Below, one piece after another: positions 9,150 through 20,348 of a stretch of DNA of 64,000 nt (position 1 is the first letter of the stretch; each line of letters opens with the position of its first letter). Location of the stretch: the NCBI RefSeq assembly GCF_014196455.1, contig NZ_JACIDS010000001.1:1027574-1091573 (forward strand). The letters are read 5' to 3'. The DNA comes from Kaistia hirudinis. GTDB lineage: Bacteria; Pseudomonadota; Alphaproteobacteria; Rhizobiales; Kaistiaceae. The notes beneath the pieces were generated by a model that did no database searches, had not been told where the DNA came from, and worked only from the letters and a program-made list of their open reading frames with translations. The translations under genes and the position numbers were made by a program.

Positions 9150-9755
9150 TTATCGGGTAACGGCCTTCTCGTCAAGATGGGCGAGCGTCTTTTCGACATC
9201 CCGCCAGACTTCGTCGATGGGCCGCATGCCATCCAGCTCGATCAACCGGCCCCGCGCCTTGTAGTAAGGCGCGATCTGCGCGGTATCACGATCATAGGCC
9301 GCAAGACGGGTCTTGAAGACCTCCGGATCGTCATCCTTGCGAACCGGCTCGCCGCGCGCCTTCGTCTCCTCGGCGCGCTTGACGATGCGATCGATCAGCT
9401 TGGAACGATCGACCTTGAGCTCCACGACAATGTCGAGCACCAGGCCCTTCTTCGCCAGCATCGCCTCGAGTGCATCGGCCTGGGCGATCGTGCGGGGGAA
9501 GCCGTCGAGAATGAAGCCCTTGCGGGCATCCGCCTCGTCGATCCGGTCCGCGACGATGCCGATCACCACCTCGTCCGGGACGAGATTGCCGGCATCCATG
9601 ATCGCCTTGGCCTTGAGGCCGACCGGCGTTCCCGCCTTGACCGCCGCCCGGAGCATGTCGCCCGTCGACAATTGCGGAATGCCGAAGCGCTCGACAATCC
9701 GTGCCGACTGGGTGCCCTTGCCGGCACCCGGCGGTCCGAGCAGGATCAGCCTCAT
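9150..9755 (-). CDS. adk: Adenylate kinase, short LID form
   Basis: The 201-residue enzyme interconverts ATP + AMP and 2 ADP in the cytoplasm. The P-loop GPPGAGKGT is at 7-15, followed by STGDMLRAA (AMP binding), GFPRTIAQA and the [11 protein letters not shown] region near the C-terminus. The LID insert, in the [21 protein letters not shown] stretch, is shortened and has no zinc-binding Cys, as usual in rhizobia. Its ATG overlaps the secY stop codon (ATGA at 9752-9755), so translation is coupled. Confidence 0.98.
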   Translation of the reverse strand: MRLILLGPPGAGKGTQSARIVERFGIPQLSTGDMLRAAVKAGTPVGLKAKAIMDAGNLVPDEVVIGIVADRIDEADARKGFILDGFPRTIAQADALEAMLAKKGLVLDIVVELKVDRSKLIDRIVKRAEETKARGEPVRKDDDPEVFKTRLAAYDRDTAQIAPYYKARGRLIELDGMRPIDEVWRDVEKTLAHLDEKAVTR

Positions 9756-11083
9756 CGTCTCTTCCCCTTGAGCTTAGCCTTCTTCACGAGCCCTTCATAT
9801 TGATGCGCAAGCAGGTGTCCCTGCACCTGTGACACGGTGTCCATCGTGACATTCACCACGATGAGCAGCGACGTGCCGCCGAAATAGAAGGGAACATGGG
9901 TGGCCGAGATCAGGAATTCGGGCAGCAGGCAGACGATGATCAGGTAGGCCGCGCCGAGCACTGTGATTCGGGTGAGCACATAGTCGATATACTCGGCCGT
10001 GCGCTGGCCCGGACGAATGCCCGGAACGAAGCCGCCGTGCTTCTTCAGATTGTCCGCGGTGTCGACCGGATTGAACACGATCGCCGTATAGAAGAACGCG
10101 AAGAACGCGATCATCGCCGCATAGAGCAGCATATACAGCACCGTGCCGTGGCCGAGCAGCGCGACGATCGAGTTGAACCAGCCGGGGCCCTGCCCTGCCG
10201 TGAAATTCGCGACGGTCGCCGGCAGCAGCAGCAGGGACGAGGCGAAGATCGGCGGGATGACGCCGGCGGTGTTCAGCTTCAGCGGCAGATGCGACGACTC
10301 ACCCTGGAACATCCGGTTGCCGACCTGGCGCTTCGGATACTGGATGATGAGGCGGCGCTGCGCGCGCTCCATGTAGACGATGAAGGCGATCGCCGCGACG
10401 GCGACGACGGCCACCAGCAGGATGACCCAGGTCGCGATCGCGCCCTGACGGCCGAGCTCGAGAACGCTCGCCAGTGCATGCGGCAGGTTCGCGACGATGC
10501 CGGCGAAGATGATCAGCGAGATGCCGTTACCGATGCCGCGCGACGTGATCTGCTCACCGAGCCACATCAGGAACATCGTGCCGCCGGTCAGCGTCAGCAC
10601 GGTCGTGATGCGGAAGAACAGGCCGGGATCGATGACGATATTCGAACCGCCCTCGAGGCCGACGGAAATGCCGTAGGCCTGCACGACGGCGAGCAGCACC
10701 GTGCCGTAGCGCGTGTACTGGTTGATGATCTTGCGTCCCGCCTCGCCTTCCTTCTTCAGGGCATCGAGCGAGGGGACGATCGACGTCATCAGCTGGATGA
10801 TGATCGACGCCGAGATATAGGGCATGATTCCGAGCGCGAAGATCGCCATACGGCCGACCGCGCCACCCGAGAACATGTTGAAGAGGCCGAGAATGCCGGA
10901 CTGCTGGTTCTGGAAGGCGCTCGACAGCGCCTCCGGATTGATGCCCGGCAGCGGAATATAGGTGCCGAGGCGATAGACCAGCAGCGCGCCGAGCGTGAAC
11001 CAGATGCGCTTCTTCAGTGCATCGGCCTTGGCGAACGCGCCAAAGTTCAGATTGGCCGCGAGTTGTTCAGCCGCAGATGCCAT
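9752..11083 (-). CDS. secY: Protein translocase subunit SecY
   Basis: The 443-residue inner-membrane channel has ten transmembrane segments. Motifs are the plug and second-helix region [33 protein letters not shown], and the cytoplasmic-loop text [20 protein letters not shown]. It forms the SecYEG pore with SecE (encoded here at 40489-40689) and SecG, driven by SecA or ribosomes. It sits in its usual spc-operon place after rplO, with a 114-bp gap, and overlaps adk by 4 bp. Confidence 0.99.
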   Translation of the reverse strand: MASAAEQLAANLNFGAFAKADALKKRIWFTLGALLVYRLGTYIPLPGINPEALSSAFQNQQSGILGLFNMFSGGAVGRMAIFALGIMPYISASIIIQLMTSIVPSLDALKKEGEAGRKIINQYTRYGTVLLAVVQAYGISVGLEGGSNIVIDPGLFFRITTVLTLTGGTMFLMWLGEQITSRGIGNGISLIIFAGIVANLPHALASVLELGRQGAIATWVILLVAVVAVAAIAFIVYMERAQRRLIIQYPKRQVGNRMFQGESSHLPLKLNTAGVIPPIFASSLLLLPATVANFTAGQGPGWFNSIVALLGHGTVLYMLLYAAMIAFFAFFYTAIVFNPVDTADNLKKHGGFVPGIRPGQRTAEYIDYVLTRITVLGAAYLIIVCLLPEFLISATHVPFYFGGTSLLIVVNVTMDTVSQVQGHLLAHQYEGLVKKAKLKGKRR

Positions 11084-11197
11084 TCACCGCTCCGATCGGG
11101 CCCGAGGCGCGGGCCCAGTACCCCCAACATGAGGGGCTTACGTGGTCCCTCGAAGGCACGACATCAAGCCGCGCCTTCGACCGGATCGCAAGCGGCT

Positions 11198-11683
11198 TTA
11201 CGCCGCTTCGGTCTCAGCAACAGCCGCGGCGAGCAGCTTGACCGAACCGCCAGCCTTTTCGACCGCCTCGAGTGCGGGCTTCGACGCACCGGCAACCTCG
11301 AAGGTCACGGCGCCCTTGAGCTCGCCCGGGCCGAGAAGGCGCAGGCCGTCCTTGACGCGGCGCAGAACGCCGGCCTCGACCAGGACTTCGACGGTGATCG
11401 GCTTCGCCGTATCCAGCTTGCCGGCGTCGATCGCCTTCTGGATGCGGCCGAGGCTGATCTCGTTGTAGTCCTTGGCGAAGATATTGGTGAAACCGCGCTT
11501 CGGCAGGCGACGATGCAGCGGCATCTGGCCGCCCTCGAAGCCCTTGATCGCAACGCCGGTGCGCGACTTCTGGCCCTTGACGCCACGCCCACCGGTCTTG
11601 CCCTTGCCGGAGCCGATGCCGCGACCAACCCGGATGCGATCCTTGTGAGCGCCCGGATTGTCAGTGATCTCGTTCAGCTTCAT
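11198..11683 (-). CDS. rplO: 50S ribosomal protein uL15
   Basis: The 161-residue protein begins [20 protein letters not shown] and continues with the Gly/Lys-rich [19 protein letters not shown] region that threads through 23S rRNA, then [20 protein letters not shown]. It is a late-assembly large-subunit protein. The frame is normal in length. It is preceded by rpmD with a 19-bp gap and followed by secY. Confidence 0.98.
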   Translation of the reverse strand: MKLNEITDNPGAHKDRIRVGRGIGSGKGKTGGRGVKGQKSRTGVAIKGFEGGQMPLHRRLPKRGFTNIFAKDYNEISLGRIQKAIDAGKLDTAKPITVEVLVEAGVLRRVKDGLRLLGPGELKGAVTFEVAGASKPALEAVEKAGGSVKLLAAAVAETEAA

Positions 11684-11702
11684 CGAACTGTCCTCTCGCG
11701 GA

Positions 11703-11915
11703 TCACGCCTCGTCCACGACGCGGACGAGGTGCGACACCTTGGCGATCATGCCCCGAACCGCAGGGGTGTCCTGCAGCGTCGCGCGGCGGCGGATCCTGT
11801 TGAGGCCGAGGCCGATCAGCGTAGCGCGCTGCTCGGCCGGCCGGCGAATCGGGCTTCCCGTCTGCTCGACGACGATCGTCTTAGCAGCGCTGGTGCCGTC
11901 GGTCTTCTTGGCCAT
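11703..11915 (-). CDS. rpmD: 50S ribosomal protein uL30
   Basis: The 70-residue protein contains the uL30 core [20 protein letters not shown], then [19 protein letters not shown] and [12 protein letters not shown]. The first about 11 residues are a short extension seen in several alphaproteobacteria. It lies between rpsE and rplO in canonical spc order, with small gaps on both sides. Confidence 0.97.
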   Translation of the reverse strand: MAKKTDGTSAAKTIVVEQTGSPIRRPAEQRATLIGLGLNRIRRRATLQDTPAVRGMIAKVSHLVRVVDEA

Positions 11916-11942
11916 CGTCCATAATCCTCGAATTCGGGCCTA

Positions 11943-12491
11943 TCAGGCCTCGGCAGCCGCAACCTCGACCGCGTCGCCGCGGCGGGACTGCAGAACCGAA
12001 ACCTTGATGCCGCGACGGGCCGCGACGGAGCGCGGGCTGTCCTCGGCGGCGAGCGCCGCAAACGTGGCACGCACCATGTTGTACGGGTTGGACGAGCCCA
12101 TCGACTTCGCGACGACGTCCTGGACGCCGAGCGTCTCGAACACGGCGCGCATCGGGCCGCCGGCGATGATGCCGGTGCCGGGCGGTGCGGCGCGCAGGAA
12201 AACGCGACCGGCGCCGTGGCGACCGAACACGTCGTGATGCAGCGTGCGACCGTCGCGCAGCGGCACGCGGACCAGCGAACGCTTGGCGGCCTCGGTCGCC
12301 TTGCGGATCGCTTCCGGAACCTCACGCGCCTTGCCGTGGCCGAAGCCGACCCGGCCCTTCTGGTCGCCGACGACGACGAGGGCCGCGAAGCCGAACCGCC
12401 GTCCGCCCTTCACCACCTTCGCGACGCGATTGATGTGAACGAGCTTGTCGACGAATTCGCTGTCGCGCTCTTCCCGCTGCTCTCTTGCCAT
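11943..12491 (-). CDS. rpsE: 30S ribosomal protein uS5
   Basis: The 182-residue protein is started at the ATG at 12491 ([20 protein letters not shown]). A TTG four codons upstream is also in frame but less likely. The double-stranded-RNA-binding-like core [19 protein letters not shown] and [17 protein letters not shown] are diagnostic. uS5 lies at the mRNA entry channel and affects decoding accuracy. The C-terminal extension after about residue 165 ([13 protein letters not shown]) is acidic and variable. Confidence 0.97.
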   Translation of the reverse strand: MAREQREERDSEFVDKLVHINRVAKVVKGGRRFGFAALVVVGDQKGRVGFGHGKAREVPEAIRKATEAAKRSLVRVPLRDGRTLHHDVFGRHGAGRVFLRAAPPGTGIIAGGPMRAVFETLGVQDVVAKSMGSSNPYNMVRATFAALAAEDSPRSVAARRGIKVSVLQSRRGDAVEVAAAEA

Positions 12492-12539
12492 CGAAAGATC
12501 CAATCGTCTTGTTGTTTCGCTAGATGCGCCCGAGGCGCA

Positions 12540-12896
12540 TCAGAAATCGAGACCGCCTTCGCGAGCTCCGTCGGCCAGCGCCTTCACGCGGCCGTGATAC
12601 AGATACGGCCCGCGATCGAACACCACCTGCGTGACGCCCGCCGCCTTGGCGCGCTCGGCAATCAGCTTGCCCACCACCTCGGCGGCCGCCTTGTCGGCGC
12701 CGGTCTTCAGCGAGGAGCGCAGATCCTTCTCGAGCGTGGACGCCGAGGCGATCGTGTGCCCGGCCGCGTCGTCGATCACCTGAGCATAGATATGCTCGGA
12801 CGAACGATGCACGCTGAGGCGCGGACGTCCCGACGCGACCTTCCGGATCGCACGGCGGACGCGCGCGGCGCGCCGATCCTTGATCGTATTGGCCAT
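12540..12896 (-). CDS. rplR: 50S ribosomal protein uL18
   Basis: The start is ATG at 12896 ([20 protein letters not shown]), giving 118 residues. The open frame further upstream overlaps rplF and is not coding. Motifs [20 protein letters not shown] and [20 protein letters not shown] identify uL18, which binds 5S rRNA in the central protuberance with uL5. The gene follows rplF after 11 bp. Confidence 0.98.
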   Translation of the reverse strand: MANTIKDRRAARVRRAIRKVASGRPRLSVHRSSEHIYAQVIDDAAGHTIASASTLEKDLRSSLKTGADKAAAEVVGKLIAERAKAAGVTQVVFDRGPYLYHGRVKALADGAREGGLDF

Positions 12897-12907
12897 GACG
12901 GTCTCCG

Positions 12908-13441
12908 TTACTTCTTCTTGCCTTCCTTGCGGAAGATCACTTCGTTCGCGTACTTGACGCCCTTGCCCTTGTAGGGCTCCGGACCGCGGAATTCGCGGAT
13001 CTCGGCGGCGACCTGACCGACACGCTGACGATCGATGCCCGAGATCAGGATCTCGGTCGGCTTGGCGCACTGGATCGTGATGCCGGCCGGGATCGGATAG
13101 ACCACGTCGTGGCTGTAGCCCAGTGCCAGCTGCAGGTTGGTTCCCTGCACGGCAGCGCGGTAGCCGACGCCGTTGATCTCGAGCTTCTTGGAGAAGCCGT
13201 CCGTCACGCCCTTCATCAGGTTGGCGATCATCGTGCGCGACATGCCCCAGGCAGCCCGCGAGGGCTTGCTGTCGTCACGCGGCGCGACGTTCACGCCGCC
13301 CTCGCCCAGCTCCACCGTGACATGCTCGGTGAAATTGAACGTAAGCTCGCCCTTCGGTCCCTTAACGGACACCGTCTGGCCATTGATGGTGGCCGTAACG
13401 CCTTTCGGCACCGCCACCGGCTTCTTTCCGATACGAGACAT
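12908..13441 (-). CDS. rplF: 50S ribosomal protein uL6
   Basis: The 177-residue protein begins [20 protein letters not shown] and contains two repeats of the uL6 fold. The second repeat has [20 protein letters not shown] and the C-terminal [19 protein letters not shown]. It lies near the factor-binding site beside the sarcin-ricin loop. Usual spc-operon position between rpsH and rplR. Confidence 0.99.
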   Translation of the reverse strand: MSRIGKKPVAVPKGVTATINGQTVSVKGPKGELTFNFTEHVTVELGEGGVNVAPRDDSKPSRAAWGMSRTMIANLMKGVTDGFSKKLEINGVGYRAAVQGTNLQLALGYSHDVVYPIPAGITIQCAKPTEILISGIDRQRVGQVAAEIREFRGPEPYKGKGVKYANEVIFRKEGKKK

Positions 13442-13481
13442 CAGATCAATCCGTCCGGTTCGTGTTTCGCGTTAAACCAGA

Positions 13482-13880
13482 TCAGAATACCTGGCACAGA
13501 ACTTCGCCGCCGACATTCTGCTCGCGGGCGTCGGCATCCGACATGACGCCCTTCGGCGTCGAGAGGATGGAGACGCCGAGGCCATTCTTGACCCGCGGAA
13601 TGTTCTTAACCGAAGCGTAGACACGCCGACCGGGCTTCGACACCCGCTCGATCGTCCGGATGACCGGCTCGCCGTCGAAATACTTCAGTTCGATCTCGAT
13701 TTCGGCCTTGCCGTCACCGTGATCGACCATGGCAAAGCCACGGATGTAGCCCTCGGACTGCAACACGCCGAGCACGTTGTGGCGCAGCTTCGAAGCCGGG
13801 GTCGAAACCTTCGACTGCCGACGAAGCTGTGCGTTACGGATGCGGGTGAGCATATCACCCAGAGGATCGGTCATTGTCAT
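13482..13880 (-). CDS. rpsH: 30S ribosomal protein uS8
   Basis: The 132-residue protein starts [20 protein letters not shown]. Both ATG 13880, with GGAGA about 8 nt upstream, and ATG 13874 are possible, and the first is chosen. The C-terminus [20 protein letters not shown] is the conserved uS8 rRNA-binding region. In E. coli S8 represses the spc operon by binding the rplE leader; I could not assess an equivalent site here. Confidence 0.98.
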   Translation of the reverse strand: MTMTDPLGDMLTRIRNAQLRRQSKVSTPASKLRHNVLGVLQSEGYIRGFAMVDHGDGKAEIEIELKYFDGEPVIRTIERVSKPGRRVYASVKNIPRVKNGLGVSILSTPKGVMSDADAREQNVGGEVLCQVF

Positions 13881-13893
13881 CGGACCGTTCTCC

Positions 13894-14199
13894 TTACCAG
13901 CTCGACTTGACCAGGCCCGGGATCAATCCCAGCGACCCGAGTTCGCGCAGTGCGATACGCGACATCTTCAGCTTGCGATAGACACCGCGCGGACGCCCGG
14001 TGACCTCGCAGCGGTTGCGAATGCGCGTCGGCGAGGAGTTGCGGGGCAACTCAGCCAGCTTGAGGCGCGCCTGAAAGCGCTCCTCCAGCGGCAGCGACTC
14101 GTCGTTCGCGATCGCCTTCAGCTTCGAGCGACGGCCCGAATACTGCTTGGCGAGCTTGCGGCGCCGATCGTTCTTCTCGATGGAGCTCTTCTTAGCCAT
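13894..14199 (-). CDS. rpsN: 30S ribosomal protein uS14, zinc-free form
   Basis: The 101-residue protein is the longer C-minus form of uS14: there is no CxxC pair, and it ends [20 protein letters not shown] followed by [21 protein letters not shown]. It sits in the head of the small subunit near uS3 and uS10. The gene lies between rplE (23-bp gap) and rpsH (13-bp gap). Confidence 0.98.
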   Translation of the reverse strand: MAKKSSIEKNDRRRKLAKQYSGRRSKLKAIANDESLPLEERFQARLKLAELPRNSSPTRIRNRCEVTGRPRGVYRKLKMSRIALRELGSLGLIPGLVKSSW

Positions 14200-14222
14200 A
14201 TCAGTCTCGTCCTCTCGGCTCG

Positions 14223-14780
14223 TTACTGGCGGAACGGGAAGTTGAGCGCCTTCAGCAGCGCCCGGGCTTCCTCGTCCGTCTTCGCGGTGGTGCAGACGAT
14301 CACGTCCATGCCCCAGACCTGATCAACCTTGTCGTAGTTGATCTCCGGGAAAATGATGTGCTCCTTGATGCCCATGGCATAGTTGCCACGGCCGTCGAAG
14401 CTCTTCGGGTTCAGGCCGCGGAAGTCACGCACGCGCGGCAGCGCGATGGTGACCAGGCGATCCAGGAACTCGTACATGCGCGTCTTGCGCAGCGTGACCT
14501 TGCCGCCGATCGGCATGTTCTCGCGCACCTTGAAGGTCGCGATGGACTTGCGAGCACGCGTCAGGGCGGGCTTCTGACCGGCGATCATCGCCAGGTCGCC
14601 GAGCGCCGACGTCACCTTCTTGGAGTCGTTCACCGCCTCGCCGACGCCCATGTTCAGGACGATCTTGTCGAGGCGCGGAACCTCCATCGGGTTCTTGTAG
14701 CCAAATTCAGCGACGAGCTTCTCGCGAACCTCGTCCTGGTAGAACTTCCTGAGCCGCGGCTCGTAAGCTGCCTCAGCCAT
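14223..14780 (-). CDS. rplE: 50S ribosomal protein uL5
   Basis: The 185-residue protein shows uL5 motifs [40 protein letters not shown] and [20 protein letters not shown]. It binds 5S rRNA and contacts P-site tRNA and uS13 across the subunit bridge. Its start overlaps the end of rplX by 8 bp, which suggests coupled translation. Confidence 0.99.
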   Translation of the reverse strand: MAEAAYEPRLRKFYQDEVREKLVAEFGYKNPMEVPRLDKIVLNMGVGEAVNDSKKVTSALGDLAMIAGQKPALTRARKSIATFKVRENMPIGGKVTLRKTRMYEFLDRLVTIALPRVRDFRGLNPKSFDGRGNYAMGIKEHIIFPEINYDKVDQVWGMDVIVCTTAKTDEEARALLKALNFPFRQ

Positions 14781-15090
14781 CGATCACATCTCCCGAACGC
14801 TTTGCGACGCGTTGCTTGCGCCCGTCTTCGGTCACCTTGAAGCCAACCCGGGTCGGCTTGCCGTCCTTGGGGTCGGCAACGGCGATGTTCGAGACATGGA
14901 TCGGCAGCTCTTTCGAGATGATGCCGCCCTGCTCGCTCGCCGTCTGCTTCTGATGCTTGCGGCCAACATTGATGCCGCGCACCACCGCGCGCTGCTCGTC
15001 GGGGATCACCCGCAGAACTTCGCCCGTCTTGCCCTTATCCTTGCCGGCCAAGACGACGACGTTGTCGCCCTTCTTAATCTTAGCGGCCAT
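14773..15090 (-). CDS. rplX: 50S ribosomal protein uL24
   Basis: The 105-residue protein opens with [20 protein letters not shown], the KOW motif of uL24, and contains [14 protein letters not shown]. It is an assembly initiator for the large subunit. It begins 1 nt after the rplN stop and overlaps rplE by 8 bp, the tightest packing in this operon. Confidence 0.98.
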   Translation of the reverse strand: MAAKIKKGDNVVVLAGKDKGKTGEVLRVIPDEQRAVVRGINVGRKHQKQTASEQGGIISKELPIHVSNIAVADPKDGKPTRVGFKVTEDGRKQRVAKRSGDVIDG

Positions 15091-15091
15091 A

Positions 15092-15460
15092 TCACAGCAC
15101 CTCCGGCGCGAGCGAGATGATCTTCATGTGGTTCTTCGCGCGCAATTCGCGCGGAACCGGTCCGAAGATACGGGTCCCGATCGGCTCCTTCTGATTGTTG
15201 ATCAAGACGGCGGCGTTCTTGTCGAACCGGATGACGCTGCCGTCCGGACGGCGGATATCCTTCGCCGTGCGCACGACGACCGCCTTCATCACGTCGCCCT
15301 TCTTGACGCGGCCGCGCGGAATGGCCTCCTTGATCGACACGACGATGACGTCGCCGACCGATGCGTATTTCCGCTTCGAACCGCCGAGAACCTTGATGCA
15401 CATCACACGACGAGCGCCGGAATTATCCGCCACGTCGAGGTTAGTTTGCATCTGAATCAT
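15092..15460 (-). CDS. rplN: 50S ribosomal protein uL14
   Basis: The 122-residue protein starts [20 protein letters not shown] and has the length found in nearly all bacteria. [20 protein letters not shown] and [20 protein letters not shown] are conserved. It forms an intersubunit bridge and part of the factor-binding surface, and is a docking point for silencing factor RsfS. Confidence 0.99.
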   Translation of the reverse strand: MIQMQTNLDVADNSGARRVMCIKVLGGSKRKYASVGDVIVVSIKEAIPRGRVKKGDVMKAVVVRTAKDIRRPDGSVIRFDKNAAVLINNQKEPIGTRIFGPVPRELRAKNHMKIISLAPEVL

Positions 15461-15523
15461 GACTGGCCGCCTACTTTCCTGGTCGCTACCGCGCCAATCG
15501 GCGCAGCCACGACGAACCTCTTC

Positions 15524-15772
15524 TTATTTGCCGTCCGTCAGCTCGGTGCCGACAACGACCCAGCGCTTGTTCTTCGAGATCGGCTTCGTCTCCTCGATGA
15601 AGACCTGGTCGCCGACCTTGTAGGTGTTGCCCTCGTCATGGGCGTGATACTTCTTCGAACGACGCACCGTCTTCTTCATGACCGGGTGCGTAAAGCGCCG
15701 CTCGACGAGAACGACAACAGTCTTGTCGTTCTTGTCGCTGACGACGCTGCCCTGCAGAACGCGTTTCGGCAT
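15524..15772 (-). CDS. rpsQ: 30S ribosomal protein uS17
   Basis: The start is ATG at 15772 ([20 protein letters not shown]), giving 82 residues; the open frame above it overlaps rpmC. The OB-fold core continues with [19 protein letters not shown] and [18 protein letters not shown]. It is a primary 16S-binding protein. A 63-bp gap separates it from rplN. Confidence 0.98.
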   Translation of the reverse strand: MPKRVLQGSVVSDKNDKTVVVLVERRFTHPVMKKTVRRSKKYHAHDEGNTYKVGDQVFIEETKPISKNKRWVVVGTELTDGK

Positions 15773-15782
15773 CCTCGTCTCC

Positions 15783-15983
15783 TCAGCGCTTGTCCGCCGC
15801 GCTCTTCTGCGCGGCGATGGTCTTGATTCTGGCGATGTCGCGGCGAACCTGCCGGACACGCGCCGTGTTCTCGAGCTGGCCGGTCGCCCGCTGAAAGCGC
15901 AGGTTGAACTGCTCCTTCTTCAGGTTCGCGAGTTCCGTCTCGAGCTGATCGGCGGTCTGGAGCCGAATATCCTTGGCCTTCAT
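15783..15983 (-). CDS. rpmC: 50S ribosomal protein uL29
   Basis: The 66-residue helical-hairpin protein is read from ATG 15983 ([20 protein letters not shown]), with GAGGA upstream. A GTG at 16013 would add ten residues without family support. It surrounds the exit tunnel and helps recruit SRP and trigger factor. Standard position between rplP and rpsQ. Confidence 0.97.
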   Translation of the reverse strand: MKAKDIRLQTADQLETELANLKKEQFNLRFQRATGQLENTARVRQVRRDIARIKTIAAQKSAADKR

Positions 15984-16009
15984 GGCTGTCGTCCTCGTCG
16001 GTCCGCCGA

Positions 16010-16423
16010 TCACTCGGCGATGCGCTGCACGAAGCGCGTCTTGATCGGGAGCTTGGCGGCACCGAGACGGAGCGCCTCGCGGGCGGTCTCCTCGTCGACT
16101 CCGTCGATCTCGAACATGATGCGGCCGGGCTTGACGCGCGACGCCCAGTATTCCGGAGCGCCCTTGCCCTTGCCCATGCGGACTTCGGTCGGCTTCGACG
16201 TGACCGGAACATCCGGGAACACGCGGATCCAGACACGGCCGGCACGCTTCATGGCACGGGTGATCGCGCGGCGAGCCGCCTCGATCTGGCGCGCCGTGAC
16301 GCGCTCCGGCTCCAGCGCCTTCAGGCCGAAACCGCCGAAGTTCAGGTCCGTACCACCCTTGGCGACGCCATGGATGCGGCCCTTGAACTGCTTGCGGAAC
16401 TTGGTGCGCTTCGGTTGCAGCAT
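16010..16423 (-). CDS. rplP: 50S ribosomal protein uL16
   Basis: The 137-residue protein begins [19 protein letters not shown] and contains the uL16 region [20 protein letters not shown] with [20 protein letters not shown]. It organises the A-site and peptidyl-transferase area. The Arg hydroxylated by YcfD in E. coli lies in this latter segment. Separated from rpsC by 34 bp. Confidence 0.99.
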   Translation of the reverse strand: MLQPKRTKFRKQFKGRIHGVAKGGTDLNFGGFGLKALEPERVTARQIEAARRAITRAMKRAGRVWIRVFPDVPVTSKPTEVRMGKGKGAPEYWASRVKPGRIMFEIDGVDEETAREALRLGAAKLPIKTRFVQRIAE

Positions 16424-16457
16424 TTTCGTTCTCTCTCGACTTCAGCCGGTTCCGACC

Positions 16458-17174
16458 TTACGCCGCGTTATCGCGACGACGGCCACCCGAGCCGGAGCCC
16501 TGTTCATTGCCTTCGGTCTGGCGACGCTCGGACGCCATCGGATCGTGCTCCAGGATCTCGCCCTTGAAGATCCAGACCTTGATGCCGCAGGCGCCGTACG
16601 CGGTATGCGCCGTTGCCGTGCCGTAATCAATGTCCGCACGAAGCGTGTGCAGCGGAACGCGGCCCTCGCGGTACCACTCCAGACGCGCGATCTCGGCGCC
16701 GCCGAGGCGGCCCGACGCGTTGATGCGGATACCCTCGGCGCCAAGACGCATCGCCGACTGGACCGAGCGCTTCATGGCGCGACGGAACGCGACGCGGCGC
16801 TCGAGCTGCTGGGCGATCGAAGCGGCCACCAGGTTCGCGTCGATCTCCGGCTTGCGGACCTCCACGATATTGATGTGCACTTCGCTGTCCGTCAGCTTGC
16901 CGACGATCTTGCGCAGCTTGTCGATATCGGCGCCCTTCTTGCCGATGACGATACCCGGGCGAGCCGAGTGGATCGTCACGCGGCACTTCTTGTGCGGGCG
17001 CTCGATTACGATCTTGGAGACCGCAGCCTGCTTCAGCTCCTTGAGGAGCGCGGCACGGATGCGCTGGTCCTCGTGGAGCAGCTTGCCGTATTCGCCCTTG
17101 TTGGCGAACCAGCGGCTGTCCCAGGTCCGGTTGATGCCGAGCCGAAGGCCGATCGGATTGACTTTCTGGCCCAT
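16458..17174 (-). CDS. rpsC: 30S ribosomal protein uS3
   Basis: The 238-residue protein has [20 protein letters not shown], the KH-domain motif [17 protein letters not shown] and the C-terminal domain [20 protein letters not shown]. It lines the mRNA entry tunnel and has helicase activity with uS4 and uS5. The C-terminal tail is an Asn/Gln/Gly-rich extension. Its ATG overlaps the rplV stop by one base (TGATG). Confidence 0.99.
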   Translation of the reverse strand: MGQKVNPIGLRLGINRTWDSRWFANKGEYGKLLHEDQRIRAALLKELKQAAVSKIVIERPHKKCRVTIHSARPGIVIGKKGADIDKLRKIVGKLTDSEVHINIVEVRKPEIDANLVAASIAQQLERRVAFRRAMKRSVQSAMRLGAEGIRINASGRLGGAEIARLEWYREGRVPLHTLRADIDYGTATAHTAYGACGIKVWIFKGEILEHDPMASERRQTEGNEQGSGSGGRRRDNAA

Positions 17175-17554
17175 CAGGCGGCCTCCTCAGCTTCACGCAC
17201 GACGATCGTCAGGTGCGAAAACGGCTTCTCGATCCGGCCGACGCGACCGCGGGCCCGCGGCGAAAACCGCTTCATGACCATTGCCTTGCCCACGAAGGCT
17301 TCGGCAACGACAAGAGCGTCCACGTCGAGATCGTGATTGTTCTCGGCGTTGGCGATCGCACTCTCGAGCGTCTTCTTCACGTCGCGTGCAATGCGCTTCT
17401 CCGAGAAGGTCAGGTCCGCGAGAGCGGTGCTGGCCTTCTTGCCCCGGATCAGCTGGGCGACGAGATTGAGCTTGCGCGGAGAGACACGGATCATGCGCGT
17501 CATCGCGCGCGCCTCGGTGTCCTTCAGCGCGCGTTCGCGCTTCGGCTTGCCCAT
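17174..17554 (-). CDS. rplV: 50S ribosomal protein uL22
   Basis: The start is ATG at 17554 ([20 protein letters not shown]), giving 126 residues; the frame above overlaps rps[17 protein letters not shown] and [20 protein letters not shown] are conserved, the latter being the beta-hairpin that narrows the exit tunnel and is the site of macrolide-resistance changes. It starts 1 nt after the rpsS stop. Confidence 0.98.
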   Translation of the reverse strand: MGKPKRERALKDTEARAMTRMIRVSPRKLNLVAQLIRGKKASTALADLTFSEKRIARDVKKTLESAIANAENNHDLDVDALVVAEAFVGKAMVMKRFSPRARGRVGRIEKPFSHLTIVVREAEEAA

Positions 17555-17555
17555 C

Positions 17556-17834
17556 TTACTTCCTCTTCGCCTTCTTGTCGGCCGTATGGCCATAGTAGGT
17601 GCGAGTCGGCGAGAACTCGCCGAACTTGTGCCCGACCATGTCCTCGTTGACGAGGACCGGAATGTGCTTCTGGCCGTTGTAAACGCCGAAGGTCAGGCCG
17701 ACGAACTGCGGAAGGATCGTGGAACGACGGCTCCAAATCTTGATCACCTCGCTGCGGCCCGAAGAGCGGCTCTTCTCGGCCTTGCGAAGGAGGAAACCGT
17801 CGACGAACGGGCCTTTCCAGATGGAACGAGACAT
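17556..17834 (-). CDS. rpsS: 30S ribosomal protein uS19
   Basis: The 92-residue protein has exactly the usual bacterial length. [39 protein letters not shown] and [20 protein letters not shown] are diagnostic. It sits in the small-subunit head beside uS13. It lies 12 bp after rplB and 1 bp before rplV. Confidence 0.99.
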   Translation of the reverse strand: MSRSIWKGPFVDGFLLRKAEKSRSSGRSEVIKIWSRRSTILPQFVGLTFGVYNGQKHIPVLVNEDMVGHKFGEFSPTRTYYGHTADKKAKRK

Positions 17835-17846
17835 GGAAAGCCTCTC

Positions 17847-18683
17847 TTACTTGCTCTTGCGCAGATGACGGCTGCGCGCGATGAACTTGTCGGTCGACTT
17901 GTTGTTGCGGGTCTTCTTGCCCTTGGTGGGCTTGCCCCACGGGGTGACCGGATGACGGCCGCCCGACGTGCGGCCCTCGCCGCCACCGTGCGGATGGTCA
18001 ACCGGGTTCATCGCGACGCCGCGCACGCTCGGACGCTTGCCGAGCCAGCGGTTGCGTCCCGCCTTGCCGATCGAAATATTCGAGTGATCCGGGTTCGACA
18101 CCGCACCGACCGTCGCGAGGCAGGACTGGCTGACCAGACGCTGCTCGCCCGAGTTGAGGCGAAGGATCGCATAACCCTGATCGCGGCCGACATACTGCGC
18201 ATAAGCGCCGGCCGAACGCGCGATCTGGCCACCCTTGCCGGGCTTCAGCTCGACATTGTGGACGATCGTGCCGACCGGCATGGCGCCGAGCGGCATGGTG
18301 TTGCCGGGCTTCACGTCGGCCTGGGCCGCCGAGATGACCGTGTCGCCGACCGCCAGGCGCTGCGGCGCCAGGATGTAGGAGAGCTCGCCGTCCGCATACT
18401 TGATCAGCGCGATGAACGCGGTGCGGTTCGGATCATATTCGATGCGCTCGACGACAGCCGGAATGTCCAGCTTGCGGCGCTTGAAATCGATGATGCGGTA
18501 GGCGCGCTTGTGACCGCCGCCACGACCATAGGCCGTCACGCGACCCAGATTGTTGCGACCGCCGCTCTGCCGCAGGCCAACCGTCAGACCCTTGACCGGC
18601 TTGCCGGCGTAGAGCTCCGAGCGATCGACGAGAACCAGCTGGCGCTGGCCTGGCGTGGTCGGCTTATAATGCTTGAGTGCCAT
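17847..18683 (-). CDS. rplB: 50S ribosomal protein uL2
   Basis: The 278-residue protein has the near-universal uL2 motif [20 protein letters not shown], whose His is important for peptidyl transferase centre assembly. The N-terminus [20 protein letters not shown] and the OB-like middle domain are complete. It is required for subunit joining and tRNA binding. Canonical place in the S10 gene group. Confidence 0.99.
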   Translation of the reverse strand: MALKHYKPTTPGQRQLVLVDRSELYAGKPVKGLTVGLRQSGGRNNLGRVTAYGRGGGHKRAYRIIDFKRRKLDIPAVVERIEYDPNRTAFIALIKYADGELSYILAPQRLAVGDTVISAAQADVKPGNTMPLGAMPVGTIVHNVELKPGKGGQIARSAGAYAQYVGRDQGYAILRLNSGEQRLVSQSCLATVGAVSNPDHSNISIGKAGRNRWLGKRPSVRGVAMNPVDHPHGGGEGRTSGGRHPVTPWGKPTKGKKTRNNKSTDKFIARSRHLRKSK

Positions 18684-18705
18684 GGCTTCAGCCTATTCTT
18701 CTTGC

Positions 18706-18999
18706 TCAGAGACCGGTCGACACGTCGATCGAGTCACCCTCGGCCAGCGTCACGATCGCCTTCTTGACGTCGCTCTGCTTACCGACGATGCCGCGGAAGC
18801 GCTTGACCTTGCCCTTGCGCACCAGCGTGTTGACGCCGGTCACCTTGACCTTGAACAGCGCCTCGACGGCAGCCTTGATCTCGGGCTTGGTGGCGGTCTT
18901 CAGAACGTTGAAGACAACCTTGCTCTGCTCCGTCGCAATGGTCGACTTTTCGCTGAGCACCGGGCTGCGGATGATGTCGTAGTGGGTCGGCTTGCTCAT
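18706..18999 (-). CDS. rplW: 50S ribosomal protein uL23
   Basis: The 97-residue protein contains [20 protein letters not shown] and [20 protein letters not shown], typical of uL23, the main docking site of trigger factor and SRP at the exit tunnel. Its start overlaps the end of rplD by 4 bp (18996-18999). Confidence 0.98.
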   Translation of the reverse strand: MSKPTHYDIIRSPVLSEKSTIATEQSKVVFNVLKTATKPEIKAAVEALFKVKVTGVNTLVRKGKVKRFRGIVGKQSDVKKAIVTLAEGDSIDVSTGL

Positions 19000-19616
19000 T
19001 TGAACCGCTCCTGCAGCGCTTCCACCGCGGCCTTGGTCAGAACCAGCTTCTCACGGCGCAGAATGTCGTAGACGTTGATGCCCTGGATCGGCAGCACGTC
19101 GATGTTCGGCACGTTGCGGGCCGCGAGGCCGAAATTCGCATTCACCTCGGCACCGTCGATGATCAGAGCATTCGCAAGCCCGAGCTTGGCGAAGCGCTCC
19201 TTGACCACCTTGGTCTTCGGCTGGTCGAGCACGACGTCGGAGACAACGACGAGATTCTCGCCCTTCACCTTGGCCGACAAAGCGTGCTTCAGCGCCAGGG
19301 CGCGGAACTTCTTCGTCAGGTCATGCGCATGGCTGCGGACGACCGGGCCGAACGCCTTGCCACCGCCGCGGAACTGCGGAGCGGTCTTGGCGCCGTGACG
19401 AGCACCGCCGGTGCCCTTCTGCTTGTACATCTTCTTGGTCGTTCCGCTGACTTCGGAACGGCCCTTCGACTTGTGCGTGCCAGCCTGGCGCTTGGCGAGC
19501 TGCCAGCGAACCATGCGCTGCAAGATGTCGCTGCGCGGGTCGAGACCGAAGATCTCGTCCGAGAGCGAAATCTCGCCGGCCTCGGCGCCGTCGAGCGTCG
19601 TGACCTTGATATCCAT
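18996..19616 (-). CDS. rplD: 50S ribosomal protein uL4
   Basis: The 206-residue protein carries the extended tunnel loop text [19 protein letters not shown] and [20 protein letters not shown], with the C-terminal globular part [20 protein letters not shown]. In E. coli L4 also represses its own operon; whether that holds here is unknown. It overlaps rplC by one base (TAATG) and rplW by four. Confidence 0.99.
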   Translation of the reverse strand: MDIKVTTLDGAEAGEISLSDEIFGLDPRSDILQRMVRWQLAKRQAGTHKSKGRSEVSGTTKKMYKQKGTGGARHGAKTAPQFRGGGKAFGPVVRSHAHDLTKKFRALALKHALSAKVKGENLVVVSDVVLDQPKTKVVKERFAKLGLANALIIDGAEVNANFGLAARNVPNIDVLPIQGINVYDILRREKLVLTKAAVEALQERFK

Positions 19617-20332
19617 TATTCGGTCTCCTTCGCTTCGACCGCTGCCTCGGCAGCCGCGCGCAGCTTGATGGCGCCGGGAACCGGGACATCCTTCGGCAGA
19701 GCGCGCTTGACCGCGTCGCGAACCTCGATCCAGCCACCCTTCGAACCGGGAACCGAGCCCTCGACCATGATCAGGCCGCGCTCGACATCCGTACGGATGA
19801 CCTTGAGATTCTGCGTGGTGACGCGGACATCACCCATGTGGCCGGCCATCTTCTTGTTCTTGAAGACCTTGCCGGGATCCTGGCGCTGACCCGTCGAACC
19901 ATGAACGCGGTGCGAGACCGAGTTACCATGAGTCGCGCGGCCGCCACCAAAATTGTGACGCTTCATGACGCCGGCAAAGCCCTTGCCGATCGACACACCC
20001 GACACGTCGACGAACTGGCCGACGACGAAGTGCTCGGCCGTCAGTTCGGCGCCGATCTCGATCAGGTTGTCCGGCGATACACGGAACTCGACGACCTTGC
20101 GCTTGGGCTCGACTTCAGCCTTCGCAAAGTGGCCGCGTTCGGCCTTCGGCGTGTTCTTGACCTTGGCGAGGCCGGAGCCCAGCTGCACCGCGGTGTAGCC
20201 GTTCTTGTCTTCCGTACGGTGGGCGACAACCTGACAATTGTCGAGCTTGAGCACGGTGACCGGCACCTGCTCGCCCGCATCCGTATAGATGCGGGTCATG
20301 CCCAGCTTCTGTACGATCAATCCAGAGCGCAT
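19616..20332 (-). CDS. rplC: 50S ribosomal protein uL3
   Basis: The start is ATG at 20332 ([20 protein letters not shown]), giving 238 residues. [20 protein letters not shown], a [14 protein letters not shown] loop and [18 protein letters not shown] are the uL3 finger that approaches the peptidyl transferase centre. The C-terminal 20 residues form an acidic alphaproteobacterial tail. It follows rpsJ by 16 bp. Confidence 0.99.
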   Translation of the reverse strand: MRSGLIVQKLGMTRIYTDAGEQVPVTVLKLDNCQVVAHRTEDKNGYTAVQLGSGLAKVKNTPKAERGHFAKAEVEPKRKVVEFRVSPDNLIEIGAELTAEHFVVGQFVDVSGVSIGKGFAGVMKRHNFGGGRATHGNSVSHRVHGSTGQRQDPGKVFKNKKMAGHMGDVRVTTQNLKVIRTDVERGLIMVEGSVPGSKGGWIEVRDAVKRALPKDVPVPGAIKLRAAAEAAVEAKETE

Positions 20333-20348
20333 CTTGTCCTCGCTCGCC